Assembly: GCF_000238915.1 (NCBI RefSeq)
Contig: NZ_BAEG01000092.1
Location: 37,417 to 101,416, forward strand
DNA from: Arthrobacter globiformis NBRC 12137
GTDB lineage: Bacteria > Actinomycetota > Actinomycetes > Actinomycetales > Micrococcaceae
Direction of reading: 5' to 3'
Length of the DNA: 64,000 nt
Below are positions 33,910 to 42,877 of the stretch, piece after piece. The translations under genes and the position numbers were made by a program. Each line of letters starts with the position of its first letter. Positions within the stretch are counted from its first letter, which is position 1. Below the pieces are notes generated by a model. The model had not been told where the DNA came from. It ran no database searches and saw only the letters and a list, made by a program, of their open reading frames with translations.

Positions 33910-36492
33910 CTAGGCGGTGCGGGCCACGGTGTATTCAAAGGTGCCGGACCCGACGTCGTGCGGTTCATGGCCCGGCAGCTCAACGCGTGCTGTGGCACCG
34001 GTGGGGACTTCGACCGTCACGCTGTAGCCGCCGTCGTTGCTTTGCCATTCAATCGACGCCCGGCCATAGGGCGTTTCGTGGCTGGCGGCAGCTGACGTCA
34101 GCCCTCCTCCCGGCTGTGGGCGGAACAGGATCCGGCGGTAGCCGGGCTCCAGCGGTGCGAGGCCTGCCACCGTGCGGTGCATCCAGTCCGCCACGGCACC
34201 CAGCGCGTAGTGGTTGAAGGAGGTCATCTCGCCGGGGTTGACGGTGCCGTCCGGGAGCATGGAATCCCACCGCTCCCAGATGGTGGTGCCGCCCTGGCTT
34301 ACGGCATACAGCCACGACGGGCATTCCTTCTCCAGCAGCAGGTCGTAGGCGGCGTCCAGCCCTCCGGAGAACGTGAGCGCGTCGGTGATCACGGGTGTGC
34401 CGGCAAACCCGGTGGCGATGCGGTTGCCTGCCGCCCGGACCAGGCCGGCCAGCCGCTGCCCGGCCGCCCGCTGCAGCTCGTCGTCGGGAAACAGCCCGAA
34501 GACGATGGCCAGGGCGTAGGCCGTCTGGGCGTCGCTCGCCATCCGGCCGTCGGAGCCGATGTACTCGTTGGCGAAGGCCTCGGCCACGGCACGCGAAAGC
34601 TCAAGGTAGCGCAGTTCGTCGTCGGCCTTGCCCAGGACCCCGGCAGCCTTGGCAAGGTGCAGGGCCGACCACGCGAAGTATGCCGTGGCCACGATGTGCG
34701 GATCCGTCATCGCCTCGGTGGGATCCTCCGGCGGGGCGCTCGGGTCCAGCCAGTCGCCGAGCTGGAAGCTGGTGTTCCACAGATGCTTGTCCCCGGCCAG
34801 GCTGTCAAGGAGGTCCACCCATGCCTTGGCGCTCGGGTACTGGTCGGCGAGGATTTTCGGGTCGTTGAACCGCTCGTACAGGCTCCAGGGAGTGAGGACG
34901 GCGACGTCCCCCCACACCGCACCAGGGCGGATTGGGGTCCAGTAATTGCCGCCCGGAATTACGGGAACGTACCAGGGGACGGTGCCGTCGGGCAGCTGCT
35001 CGGCCGCCACGTCCTTCAGCCAGGAGGACAGCATGCCGCTGCAGTCATAGAGGAAGGCCGCGGTGGGCGTGAAGACCTGGATGTCGCCGGTCCATCCCAG
35101 CCGTTCGTCCCGCTGCGGGCAGTCGGTGGGGATGTCCACGAAGTTGCCCTTCATGCTCCACAGCACGTTTTCGTGGAGCCGGTTCAGCTCCGGGTCCGAG
35201 CTCTCAAACCAGCCGGTCCGCTCCATGTCCGTGTGATACACCCTGGCCACGATGTTCTCCGCCGCGTTCCCGCCGGTCCAGCCGCTGACCTCGGCGTAGC
35301 GGAAACCGTGCAGCGTGAATCGCGGCTCCCAGGTCTCTTCCTCCGCACCGGCCAAGGTGTACCGGTCGGTGGCGTCGGCAAGGCGCAGCGGGCGGGTGTA
35401 GATCTCGCCGTCCTGGAGGACCTCGGCGTGCCGCAGCGTCACTGTTGCGCCGGCCTCGCCGCGCACGGTGATGCGGAGCCGGCCCACCAGGTTCTGGCCG
35501 AAGTCCAGCACCAGGTTCCCCGACGGGGATTCGGTGACGCTCACCGGCCGGATTTCGCCGGTGCATCGGACCGGGGGCCCCTCCGGGGCCACGAGCGTCG
35601 CGGGATCGCGGGGAACGACGACGACGGGGTGCCAGTGCGCGTCGTCAAACCCCGGGCGGCTCCATCCGTCCGGCAGCTCGCGGGCATCGTACGTTTCGCC
35701 CTCGTACAGGCCGGTGAACCGGATGGGGCCAAAGGAGGCCTTCCACTCAGTGTCCGTGCCCAGCACGGTGGTGGTGCCGTCGTCGTGCGTCACATGAAGC
35801 TGGGCAAGGACGGCTACTTTGTCCCCGTACAGATTGCGGTAACCGCCGTTGAAGCCGATCCGGCCCCGGTACCAGCCGTCGGCGAGCCATGCACCCAGGG
35901 CATTGTCGCCCTGGCGGAGGTGGTCCGTCACATCGTAGGTGTAGTAGCGCAGCCGCTGCCCGTAGACGGTCCAGCCCGGTGAGAAGGCATCCGTGCCAAC
36001 CCGCGCGCCGTTGATCTCCATTTCATACAGTCCGTGGGCAGTGGCGTAGAGCCGCGCGGAAACCACCGGACGGTGCAGCGCGAAGGACCTGCGCAGCAGC
36101 GGCGGCCGGCGGTCCGAATCCGGGTCCTCAGGCCAGGCCGGGGCCACCGGCTTGGCAGTCCAGTCCTGGGGATCCAGCAGTCCGGGCTCGACGGCGGAGG
36201 CCGGGCTCCAGTCACTGGGTTCGCCGTCGTCCTCGCCCCAGACGCGCACGCTCACCTCGGCGCGCTCGCCGGATCCCAGCGGAGCTGCAGGCCAGGGAAG
36301 CAGCACCGACTCCGCAGAGGCGAGCCGTTCGCTCATCCAGCTGCCCTCGGCAGTGGTGACCGCGAGCTGGTACGCGGCCTGCGTCCAGCCGGGCGCCGCG
36401 CTCGTTTTCCACGAAACGCGAGGGGTGCCCGTACCGATCCCGAGGGCTGTTGGAAGGTGTTCGAAGGTCACCGGGCGGACGGTGGTGGACAT
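33910..36492 (-). CDS. alpha-L-rhamnosidase, glycoside hydrolase family 78
   Basis: An 860-residue GH78 enzyme. N-terminal beta domains (~1-330) include the Bac_rhamnosid_N-like region WTVYGQRLRYYTYDVTDHLRQGDNALG. The (alpha/alpha)6 catalytic barrel has the acidic motif TDCPQRDERLGWTGD at about residues 455-470 and the late segment SFNHYALGAVADWMHR. There is no signal peptide, so it probably acts inside the cell on imported rhamnosides. AAAGGAGA precedes ATG 36492. It is the last gene of a binding protein-permease-permease-hydrolase operon under LacI control. Confidence 0.93.
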   Translation of the reverse strand: MSTTVRPVTFEHLPTALGIGTGTPRVSWKTSAAPGWTQAAYQLAVTTAEGSWMSERLASAESVLLPWPAAPLGSGERAEVSVRVWGEDDGEPSDWSPASAVEPGLLDPQDWTAKPVAPAWPEDPDSDRRPPLLRRSFALHRPVVSARLYATAHGLYEMEINGARVGTDAFSPGWTVYGQRLRYYTYDVTDHLRQGDNALGAWLADGWYRGRIGFNGGYRNLYGDKVAVLAQLHVTHDDGTTTVLGTDTEWKASFGPIRFTGLYEGETYDARELPDGWSRPGFDDAHWHPVVVVPRDPATLVAPEGPPVRCTGEIRPVSVTESPSGNLVLDFGQNLVGRLRITVRGEAGATVTLRHAEVLQDGEIYTRPLRLADATDRYTLAGAEEETWEPRFTLHGFRYAEVSGWTGGNAAENIVARVYHTDMERTGWFESSDPELNRLHENVLWSMKGNFVDIPTDCPQRDERLGWTGDIQVFTPTAAFLYDCSGMLSSWLKDVAAEQLPDGTVPWYVPVIPGGNYWTPIRPGAVWGDVAVLTPWSLYERFNDPKILADQYPSAKAWVDLLDSLAGDKHLWNTSFQLGDWLDPSAPPEDPTEAMTDPHIVATAYFAWSALHLAKAAGVLGKADDELRYLELSRAVAEAFANEYIGSDGRMASDAQTAYALAIVFGLFPDDELQRAAGQRLAGLVRAAGNRIATGFAGTPVITDALTFSGGLDAAYDLLLEKECPSWLYAVSQGGTTIWERWDSMLPDGTVNPGEMTSFNHYALGAVADWMHRTVAGLAPLEPGYRRILFRPQPGGGLTSAAASHETPYGRASIEWQSNDGGYSVTVEVPTGATARVELPGHEPHDVGSGTFEYTVARTA

Positions 36493-36572
36493 GCGGATGT
36501 TCTCCTTTGGTGGCGAATGCTGGTTGTTTGTTCCGGTGCTGGCCTGGCCGGACCTGGCTCTTGGCCGTGGGG

Positions 36573-37403
36573 CTAGCCTTTGACGGCACCGGCTGTCATG
36601 CCCGCAACGATCTGGCGGTTGAAGAACAGGTACATGATGAACGGGGGGATGGTGATGAGCAGGATGTTCATGAAGAGCAGGTTGTAACTGGTGGCGAACT
36701 GGCTCTGGAAATTGAAGAGGGTCAGCTGGACGGTCGCGTTGGCATCGCCGGGGAGGAAGTACAGCGGGTTCTGGAAGTCATTGAAGATGTGGACGGACTG
36801 GACCACGATGACGGTGACGATGACCGAGCGCAGCAGCGGGAAGATGACCCGGAAGAAGAGCCGGACCGGGCCGCAGCCGTCGATGACCGCGGCTTCGTCC
36901 AGTTCCTTGGGGATGCTGGCGATGAAGGCACGGAACAGCATCACGCAGAAGGAGAGGCCGAAGGCGACTTCGATCAGGATCAGGCCGGGGAGGGTCTTGA
37001 ACAGCCCCATGCTCTGCAGCACCCAGATGGTGGGGACCACGGCCGGCGGGATGATCAGGCCGGAGAGGATGAGGAAGTTCGCGACGCCGTTCCAGCGTGA
37101 GCGGCGGCGCTGCAGGATCCAGGCGACCATGGCGGCGAGGATCACCAGGATGGTGACGCTGGCCACCGTAAGGATGGTGCTGTTGATGAAAGCGGTCACG
37201 AGCATGAACTTGCGCGCGGAGAGGACGTCCTGGAAGTTTTCGATGAAGTTGAAGGTGGTGGGCCAGGCGAAGTCCAGCTTGGCCGCCTCCCGGCGGTCCT
37301 TCACGGCCGTGAGTGCCATGAACGCGAGCGGGACGATGAAGAGGACGACGGTGACGGCGATGGCCAGGACGCCCAGGCCGTAGCGTTTGAGTGCGGTGGT
37401 CAC
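36573..37403 (-). CDS. carbohydrate ABC transporter permease, MalG type
   Basis: A 276-residue integral membrane protein with six helices and the ATPase-contact (EAA) motif KELDEAAVIDGCGPVRLFFRVIFPLLRS. GTG 37403 overlaps the stop of the upstream permease by four bases (GTGA); the longer upstream open frame lies within that gene and is not used. It pairs with the MalF-type permease and the solute-binding protein. No ATPase gene is in the operon, so a shared MsmK-type ATPase elsewhere is presumed. Confidence 0.9.
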   Translation of the reverse strand: MTTALKRYGLGVLAIAVTVVLFIVPLAFMALTAVKDRREAAKLDFAWPTTFNFIENFQDVLSARKFMLVTAFINSTILTVASVTILVILAAMVAWILQRRRSRWNGVANFLILSGLIIPPAVVPTIWVLQSMGLFKTLPGLILIEVAFGLSFCVMLFRAFIASIPKELDEAAVIDGCGPVRLFFRVIFPLLRSVIVTVIVVQSVHIFNDFQNPLYFLPGDANATVQLTLFNFQSQFATSYNLLFMNILLITIPPFIMYLFFNRQIVAGMTAGAVKG

Positions 37404-38329
37404 TGTTCTACCTCCTTGCGGTTCAGGAACATGGACAGTGGCAGGATGATCGCGGTGACGATCAGGAACAGCACGACGTTGCCTGCTGTGGAGAGGCCGT
37501 AGAAGCCGGCCTGGTACTGCTTGAAGATGACCGAGGCGATCACGTCGGAGGTGAAGCCCGGTCCGCCCTTGGTCATGGCCCAGATGAGGTCGAAGGACCG
37601 AAGCCCGCCGATCAGGGACAGGATGATCACGGTGGCTGTGGCCGGGCGGGCCAGGGGAAGCGTGATGTTGAAGAAGCACTTGACGGAGCTGGCGCCGTCC
37701 ATTTTGGCGGCTTCGAAGTATTCCTGCGGAATGGAGACGATGCCGGCGATGTAGATGACGGTGGCCAGGCCCACGCCCTTCCACACATCAACCATGGCGA
37801 CGGACAGCAGGGCCCAGGCCGGATCGACCAGCCAGGCCGGCCCCTCGATCCCGACGGCGGCCAGGGCCTCGTTGATCATGCCCTTGGACGGGTCCATCAG
37901 CACCGTGAAGACAATGCCGACGCCGATGCTGCTCAGCAGGACGGGGAAGAAGATGACCGACCTGAGGTAGCCGCGGGCGATGATCCGGGAGGTCAGCAGC
38001 ACGGCCAGGAGCATGCCCAGGGCCACCTTGAGGGTGGAGGTCACCGCACCGTAGATGAACGTGTTGGTCAGGCCCTTAAGGAGCGCCGGCTCCTGGAAGA
38101 ACTGCACGAAGTTGTCCAGTCCGATGAAGGTGAAGTCGGTGAGGGTCCAGCGGGTAAAGCTGAAGAAGAAGGACGCGAAGGTCGGGACCAGGAACAGGGC
38201 GGTGTAGACCACCGCGGCCGGCAGGTAGAACCAGTACGGGTATGGTGATTTGCCTTTGCGGCGGCGGGCCTGGTGCTCTGCTCGCCGCGCGACGGCGGCA
38301 GGGGCAGGGGCTGCTGTCTTGAGTGTCAT
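37400..38329 (-). CDS. carbohydrate ABC transporter permease, MalF type
   Basis: A 309-residue membrane protein with a basic N-terminal tail (RRAEHQARRRKGKSPYPYW), six membrane helices and the EAA loop QEYFEAAKMDGASSVKCFFNITLPLARP. ATG 38329 has GGAG six bases upstream. Lies 61 bp downstream of the binding-protein gene and overlaps the second permease by four bases. Forms the transmembrane heterodimer of a rhamnoside or oligosaccharide importer, inferred from the linked GH78 gene. Confidence 0.9.
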   Translation of the reverse strand: MTLKTAAPAPAAVARRAEHQARRRKGKSPYPYWFYLPAAVVYTALFLVPTFASFFFSFTRWTLTDFTFIGLDNFVQFFQEPALLKGLTNTFIYGAVTSTLKVALGMLLAVLLTSRIIARGYLRSVIFFPVLLSSIGVGIVFTVLMDPSKGMINEALAAVGIEGPAWLVDPAWALLSVAMVDVWKGVGLATVIYIAGIVSIPQEYFEAAKMDGASSVKCFFNITLPLARPATATVIILSLIGGLRSFDLIWAMTKGGPGFTSDVIASVIFKQYQAGFYGLSTAGNVVLFLIVTAIILPLSMFLNRKEVEQ

Positions 38330-38390
38330 GGTGTCTCCGTCGGTGCCGTCCGGGCCGGTGCGCGGCCCGGACGGCGGAGTAAGGTGTGGG

Positions 38391-39713
38391 TCAGTTCCAG
38401 CCGGGCAGGTTGAGCTGCTTGGCCTGCTTCGTGACGTCCTCGTCGTAGAGGGCGGCGGCGTCCTTGGCGGAGCGGATGCCCGAGCCCACCTCGACCGTGA
38501 TCTGCTCAAGGGCCGGGCCCTTGACCGGGGAGAGGTACTCGAGGGCGGGGCTGTTCCTGGACTCGTCCTCGAAGTAGGGGAGCATGTCCTTCACTGCCGT
38601 GGGCACGTCCGCCGGCAGGTCGCAGCCTTTGACGAGGTAGGGGCCGTTGGCCCCGACAGCCTTGGTCTGCGAGTCGCAGCCGGCCTTGCTGGCGATGAAG
38701 GCCTGGAACTTCTTGGCCTCCTCAAGGTTCTTGGTGGACTTGGGGATGTACACCCCGCCCGGAAGCCAGACGGTGAGGGCGTTCTTTGACGCGTCCTCCC
38801 CGGGAAGCGGGAAGAGGCCGATGTCGTTGAGCTTGTCCGGGAACGTCACCTTGATCTCCGGCAGGGCGAAGCTCAGGATCGGGTACTGCGCACCCTCGCC
38901 GTTGGCCAGCTTTTCCAGGCCCTGGGCGTACGTGGCGGACGCGAAGTCCTCGTTGAAGAGTCCGGCCTTCGCGGCCTCTTCCTGGTGTTCAAAGCCCTTG
39001 ATGGCTGCGGAATCAGTGGCGTACTTGGCCTTGTTGGCCGTGTAGTCGGTGGCAAATCCTGGGCTGGCAGCAGCCACATTGGCGAAGTCGCCCAGCACGA
39101 ACAGCTGGGACGTCCAGGTGGTCTGGTACGTCTGGATGATCGGAGCGATGCCGGCGTCCTTGATCTTCCGGCTGTTGGCCATGAACTCGGACCACGTCTT
39201 GGGCACTGACAGGCCAAGCTTTTCGTAGACCTTCTTGTTGTAGAGCACGGCGCCGGCGTTGCCGGTGCCCACCGGCACACCGTAGACCTCCTTGCCGGCC
39301 GTCACTACGGGCTTGAACGACTCGGAGACGTTGGCCATGTACGGCTCGCTGGTCACGGGCACCAGGTTCTGTTCCGGGCTGATCTGATGGAACAGGGAAC
39401 CTGAATTGTAGGAGAACAGATCGGCCATGTCGCCGGTGGACAGCCGCGTCTTGACGATGTTGTCGCCTTCTCCGCCCTGGGGACGGGTCTCGACCTCGAC
39501 TGTGATGTTCGGGTTGGCAGCGTTGAAATCCTTGGCGATTTGCTCCGCGTAGGTGACAGTGTTTTCGGTGTTGTCCACCAGCCACGTGATGGTCTTGGAC
39601 TCCCCGCCGCCGGCGCTTCCGCCGCTTCCACCCGCGCAACCTGTCAGAGCCACCGCCAGCGCCGTCACGCCTACGGTCAGGGAACCCCAAGGCCGCCTTC
39701 TCGATGTGGTCAT
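38391..39713 (-). CDS. extracellular sugar-binding lipoprotein of the ABC importer
   Basis: A 440-residue family 1 solute-binding protein. The signal peptide ends in lipobox LTGC (lipidated Cys26), followed by a Gly/Ser linker. TITWLVDNTENTVTYAEQIAKDFNAANPNITVEV and TWSEFMANSRKIKDAGIAPI are typical of sugar binders. ATG 39713 is preceded by AGGAGG. First gene of the operon with two permeases and the GH78 rhamnosidase. Ligand probably a rhamnose-containing oligosaccharide or glycoside; this is context only. Regulated by the LacI sites upstream. Confidence 0.9.
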   Translation of the reverse strand: MTTSRRRPWGSLTVGVTALAVALTGCAGGSGGSAGGGESKTITWLVDNTENTVTYAEQIAKDFNAANPNITVEVETRPQGGEGDNIVKTRLSTGDMADLFSYNSGSLFHQISPEQNLVPVTSEPYMANVSESFKPVVTAGKEVYGVPVGTGNAGAVLYNKKVYEKLGLSVPKTWSEFMANSRKIKDAGIAPIIQTYQTTWTSQLFVLGDFANVAAASPGFATDYTANKAKYATDSAAIKGFEHQEEAAKAGLFNEDFASATYAQGLEKLANGEGAQYPILSFALPEIKVTFPDKLNDIGLFPLPGEDASKNALTVWLPGGVYIPKSTKNLEEAKKFQAFIASKAGCDSQTKAVGANGPYLVKGCDLPADVPTAVKDMLPYFEDESRNSPALEYLSPVKGPALEQITVEVGSGIRSAKDAAALYDEDVTKQAKQLNLPGWN

Positions 39714-39753
39714 CTTTACCTCCTCGTAAAGCCCCTGGCCCTGAATCCGTTTA

Positions 39754-39765
39754 TGGAACGTTTCA
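39754..39765. promoter_or_regulatory. possible additional LacI-type site TGGAACGTTTCA
   Basis: A 12-bp near palindrome with a CG centre in the leader of the binding-protein gene. The form resembles LacI/GalR or global sugar-regulator sites, but differs from the two GTAGA operators, so it may bind another regulator. Confidence 0.35.
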
Positions 39766-39807
39766 AGCTGTCTTGGAATGCGCTCCGCCATGGGGGTGTG
39801 TATTTGT

Positions 39808-39821
39808 GTAGATCGGTCTAC
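39808..39821. promoter_or_regulatory. LacI-type operator 1, GTAGATCGGTCTAC
   Basis: Palindrome with arms GTAGA/TCTAC in the divergent gap, close to the binding-protein promoter. A second copy with one base changed lies 60 bp away. Confidence 0.75.
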
Positions 39822-39867
39822 GTTTTTCCACTGTAAGTCATGTCACAGAAGGTTTCAAGGGATTTGT

Positions 39868-39881
39868 GTAGATCAGTCTAC
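39868..39881. promoter_or_regulatory. LacI-type operator 2, GTAGATCAGTCTAC
   Basis: Same palindrome as at 39808-39821, including the flanking ATTTGT, 42 bp upstream of the LacI start. Both copies share 20 of 21 bases from ATTTGT to CTAC, which marks them as sites of one regulator. Spacing of 60 bp would allow looping. Confidence 0.75.
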
Positions 39882-39922
39882 AATTTTGCTAAGGATGACG
39901 GCCAGGCGCCGGAAGGGGAGCG

Positions 39923-40972
39923 ATGTCCGAGCAGGTCAAGCGGGCGACCATCGGCGATGTTGCCCTGCACGCCGGGGTCTCAAAGGCTGCGGTCTCGAAA
40001 GTGCTGCGCGGGGCTTACGGCGTCAGTGAAGCCATGAAAGCCCGGGTTGAAGCCTCCATGGCCGCCTTGGGCTACCGCCCGTCCGCTTTGGCGCGCGGCA
40101 TGCGCGGCAGCAGTTTTACCCTTGGTGTCTTCGTTGTGGACCTGCAGAACACCTTCATGTCGGTGCTCATCGAAGGTATCCGGGCCGAGGCTGAGGTCAG
40201 CGGGTACCAGGTGTTCATTGGCGAGGCAAGCCGCGGGCTTAGCCAGCAGCAGCAGATGATTGAGGCGATGCTCGACCGGAAGATGGATGGACTCCTGCTG
40301 ATCGCGCCCTTCGGTACGGCGGAGGATCTCGAGGAAATAGGCCGGAGCACGCCCACCGTTGTCCTGGGCCGGCACGGTCCAAGCAAGTCCTATGACACCG
40401 TGGCCAGTGATGACGTTGCTGGCAGTGGCCTGATCGTGGATCACCTCGCGGCGCTCGGCCACCGCCGCATAGCGCACCTGAAGCACGTCGGCCGGGAGCG
40501 CAATGAGGATGGCATGCCCCAGGTGGTACGCGCCCGGGGGTATGTTGAGGCGATGGTCCGGAACGGGCTGGAAAGCGAAATCGACCTCATCGAAGGCCGG
40601 TGGCACCAGACCGGCGGCCAGCGCGCCATGGAACTGATGCTCGAGCGGCCGCTCCCGCCGACGGCCGTGCATGCCGGCACTGACATGGCGGCCCTGGGCG
40701 CCCTCACGGCGCTTCATGAGGCCGGCATCAGGGTGCCCGAGGAGTTCTCCGTGGTGGGCTATGACAACGTCTTCGCTGCGTCCCTGCCTCAGGTGGCGCT
40801 CACCAGCGTGGACCAGTCCGGCGTCGAGATGGGATCGCTGGCGGCCAGGCTGCTGGTGGAGCGCATCCAGGGCCGGCGCGAGGCGGTTTCGACCGTCGTG
40901 GCGCCGAGCCTCGTCGTCCGGAGGACCACGGGCCCAGCCCCGGCTGCCATCGCCCCGGCCGGCCGCAGCTAA
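39923..40972 (+). CDS. LacI family regulator of the rhamnoside operon
   Basis: A 349-residue LacI/GalR repressor. The helix-turn-helix is ATIGDVALHAGVSKAAVSKVLRGAYGVSEAMKARVEAS (residues ~8-45), with the hinge ALGYRPSALARGMRG. The periplasmic-binding-like ligand domain follows. AAGGGGAGCG precedes ATG 39923. Divergent from the binding protein-permease-GH78 operon, with two matched operators between, so it likely represses both that operon and itself. Effector probably rhamnose or the imported glycoside. Confidence 0.92.
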   Translation: MSEQVKRATIGDVALHAGVSKAAVSKVLRGAYGVSEAMKARVEASMAALGYRPSALARGMRGSSFTLGVFVVDLQNTFMSVLIEGIRAEAEVSGYQVFIGEASRGLSQQQQMIEAMLDRKMDGLLLIAPFGTAEDLEEIGRSTPTVVLGRHGPSKSYDTVASDDVAGSGLIVDHLAALGHRRIAHLKHVGRERNEDGMPQVVRARGYVEAMVRNGLESEIDLIEGRWHQTGGQRAMELMLERPLPPTAVHAGTDMAALGALTALHEAGIRVPEEFSVVGYDNVFAASLPQVALTSVDQSGVEMGSLAARLLVERIQGRREAVSTVVAPSLVVRRTTGPAPAAIAPAGRS

Positions 40973-41016
40973 ACACCGGCAGTCCTCCTCACCGGCCTTT
41001 CCGCGAACGCTTGATA

Positions 41017-41045
41017 TTAGGTTACCTAACTATTAGGATACCTAA
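41017..41045. promoter_or_regulatory. two tandem MarR-type operators upstream of the MarR gene
   Basis: TTAGGTTACCTAA (41017-41029) and TTAGGATACCTAA (41033-41045) are 13-bp palindromes 16 bp apart, ending two bases before the MarR start. TAGGAT at 41034-41039 could be the -10. Strongly suggests autorepression. Confidence 0.85.
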
Positions 41046-41047
41046 AT

Positions 41048-41491
41048 ATGAAATCCCAGAATGCCCCGGCCTTGCAGGAGCTTGCTCAAGACTTTCGGGA
41101 GGCCCTGCGGCACAGCGTGTACCTGGTCCGCCGCCTCGACGCGGACGGTGAATTGAGCACCGCCCAGCTGAGCACGCTCAAAATGCTGCTCGACGACGGC
41201 GTCCGGGTGGGGGAGATCGCCAAGAACCTGGGCGTCAGGGTGCCCAGTGCCACGGAGCAGATCATCAAGCTCGAGCGGGCAGGACTGGCCCGCCGGGAAG
41301 CGGACCCGGACGACTCCCGCGCGGTGCGCGTTGTGCTGACCCCGGAAGGCCGCGACGCCATCGAATCCGCCAACCGGCGCCGGAACGCCGTGATGGCCGG
41401 CATTCTCGAATCCCTCACCGATGACGACCGGCGTGCCCTTGCCGCCGCCCTCCCGGTCATCGAAAAGATCAACAGCACCATCCAGAACTGA
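41048..41491 (+). CDS. MarR family transcriptional regulator
   Basis: A 147-residue winged-helix MarR protein: LSTAQLSTLKMLLDDGVRVGEIAKNLGVRVPSATEQIIKLERAGLARREADPDDSRAVRVVLTPEG is the DNA-binding core with the wing. It starts almost inside its own operator. It precedes an MFS exporter on the same strand by 43 bp, so it most likely represses the exporter as well as itself and responds to an exported drug or phenolic compound. Confidence 0.92.
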   Translation: MKSQNAPALQELAQDFREALRHSVYLVRRLDADGELSTAQLSTLKMLLDDGVRVGEIAKNLGVRVPSATEQIIKLERAGLARREADPDDSRAVRVVLTPEGRDAIESANRRRNAVMAGILESLTDDDRRALAAALPVIEKINSTIQN

Positions 41492-41534
41492 CAAGCGACT
41501 CAAACTGACACAGCGACACTTAGGAGTTCCCTCC

Positions 41535-42761
41535 ATGGACGGCCAGCTCGCAGACACCCTGCCGGCACCACAAACCTCCCTCGGGGCTGAGAAAGCCTCA
41601 TTCCTCAAGCAGCCCAAGGCGGTGTGGGCCACCGCGCTCGCGGCCGTGTTCGCGTTCATGGGCATCGGCCTGGTGGATCCCATCCTGCCGGCCATCGCCA
41701 AGAACCTGGACGCCAGCCCCAGCCAGGTCTCTCTGCTCTTCACCAGCTATTTCCTGATCACGGCGGTGGCCATGCTCGTCACCGGTTTCATCTCCTCGCG
41801 CATCGGCGGCAAACGGACCCTGCTGGCAGGGCTGGCCGTGATCGTGGTGTTCTCCTCGCTGTCCGGCCTCTCCGGCAGTGTGGGGGAACTGGTCGGATTC
41901 CGCGCGGGATGGGGACTCGGCAACGCACTCTTCGTGGCCACCGCGCTCGCCGTCATTGTGGGCGTGGCCAGCGGCGGCGCCGGGACGGCGATCATCCTGT
42001 ATGAGGCCGCGCTGGGCCTGGGCATTTCGCTGGGCCCGCTCCTCGGCGCCCTCCTCGGGGGATGGCAGTGGCGCGCCCCGTTCTTCGGCACGGCCGCGCT
42101 GATGGCTGCGGCGTTCATCGCGCTGACCGCGCTGCTTCCGAAGACCCCGCTGCCTGAGCGCAAGGTGAGCCTGGCCGATCCGCTGCGGGCCCTGGGCAAC
42201 AAGGGATTAAGGACGACGGCGGCCAGCGGGCTGTTCTACAACTACGGCTTTTTCACCGTGCTCGCCTTCACCCCGTTCATCCTGGGCATGGATGCCTACG
42301 GCATCGGCGGGGTGTTCTTCGGCTGGGGCGTCGCCGTCGCCGTCTTTTCGGTCTTCGTGGCTCCGGCGCTACAGAACCGTTTCGGCGCCACGAAGGTGCT
42401 CCTGGGCACCCTTGGCCTGCTGATGCTGGACTTGGCAGGCCTTGGCCTGGCTGCGGGCCACTCCGTGCCGGCCGTTGTGGCGCTGGTGGTGGCCTCCGGC
42501 GCGCTGCTGGGCATCAACAACACCATCTACACCGAGCTGGCCATGGGCGTCTCGGACTCGCCGCGCCCGGTGGCCTCGGCGGGGTACAACTTCGTCCGCT
42601 GGATGGGCGGCGCCCTGGCGCCCTTTGCCGCGGCGCAACTGGGCGAGCACTTCGGGCCGCAGGTGCCGTTCTTCGCCGGCGCCGTAGCCATGATTATCGC
42701 CATGGCCATCGTGGCCGGCGGGCGGCGCTACCTCGCGGCCCACGAACCGCACGTGGTCTGA
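41535..42761 (+). CDS. MFS drug-type exporter
   Basis: A 408-residue protein with twelve membrane helices. MGIGLVDPILPAIAKNL in the first helix and the loop SSRIGGKRTLLAG match DHA1-type exporters of the major facilitator superfamily. AGGAG precedes ATG 41535. In an operon with the MarR regulator upstream. Probably a proton-driven exporter of toxic compounds; substrate not predictable. Followed by a long hairpin shared with the convergent transporter. Confidence 0.88.
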   Translation: MDGQLADTLPAPQTSLGAEKASFLKQPKAVWATALAAVFAFMGIGLVDPILPAIAKNLDASPSQVSLLFTSYFLITAVAMLVTGFISSRIGGKRTLLAGLAVIVVFSSLSGLSGSVGELVGFRAGWGLGNALFVATALAVIVGVASGGAGTAIILYEAALGLGISLGPLLGALLGGWQWRAPFFGTAALMAAAFIALTALLPKTPLPERKVSLADPLRALGNKGLRTTAASGLFYNYGFFTVLAFTPFILGMDAYGIGGVFFGWGVAVAVFSVFVAPALQNRFGATKVLLGTLGLLMLDLAGLGLAAGHSVPAVVALVVASGALLGINNTIYTELAMGVSDSPRPVASAGYNFVRWMGGALAPFAAAQLGEHFGPQVPFFAGAVAMIIAMAIVAGGRRYLAAHEPHVV

Positions 42762-42798
42762 GCCGCGAGCCCCTCAGCCCGAAGGCACGCACAAAACA

Positions 42799-42847
42799 AA
42801 GACGCCCACACTCCCGGGACATGGTCCGCAGGGAGCATGGGCGTCTT
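42799..42847. terminator. bidirectional terminator between two convergent MFS genes
   Basis: AAGACGCCCA (42799-42808) pairs with TGGGCGTCTT (42838-42847), and the inner CTCCC/GGGAG extends the stem. On the minus side it is followed by CTTTGTTTTGTG, a good T tract for the sugar porter gene. Confidence 0.82.
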
Positions 42848-42877
42848 CCGTTTCATGCCGGAGGAGCCAAGAGCCGG

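Noticed and set aside
34177..35982. 601-codon plus-strand frame opposite the GH78 gene
   Set aside because: Antisense to a full GH78 enzyme with conserved catalytic motif; no own features.
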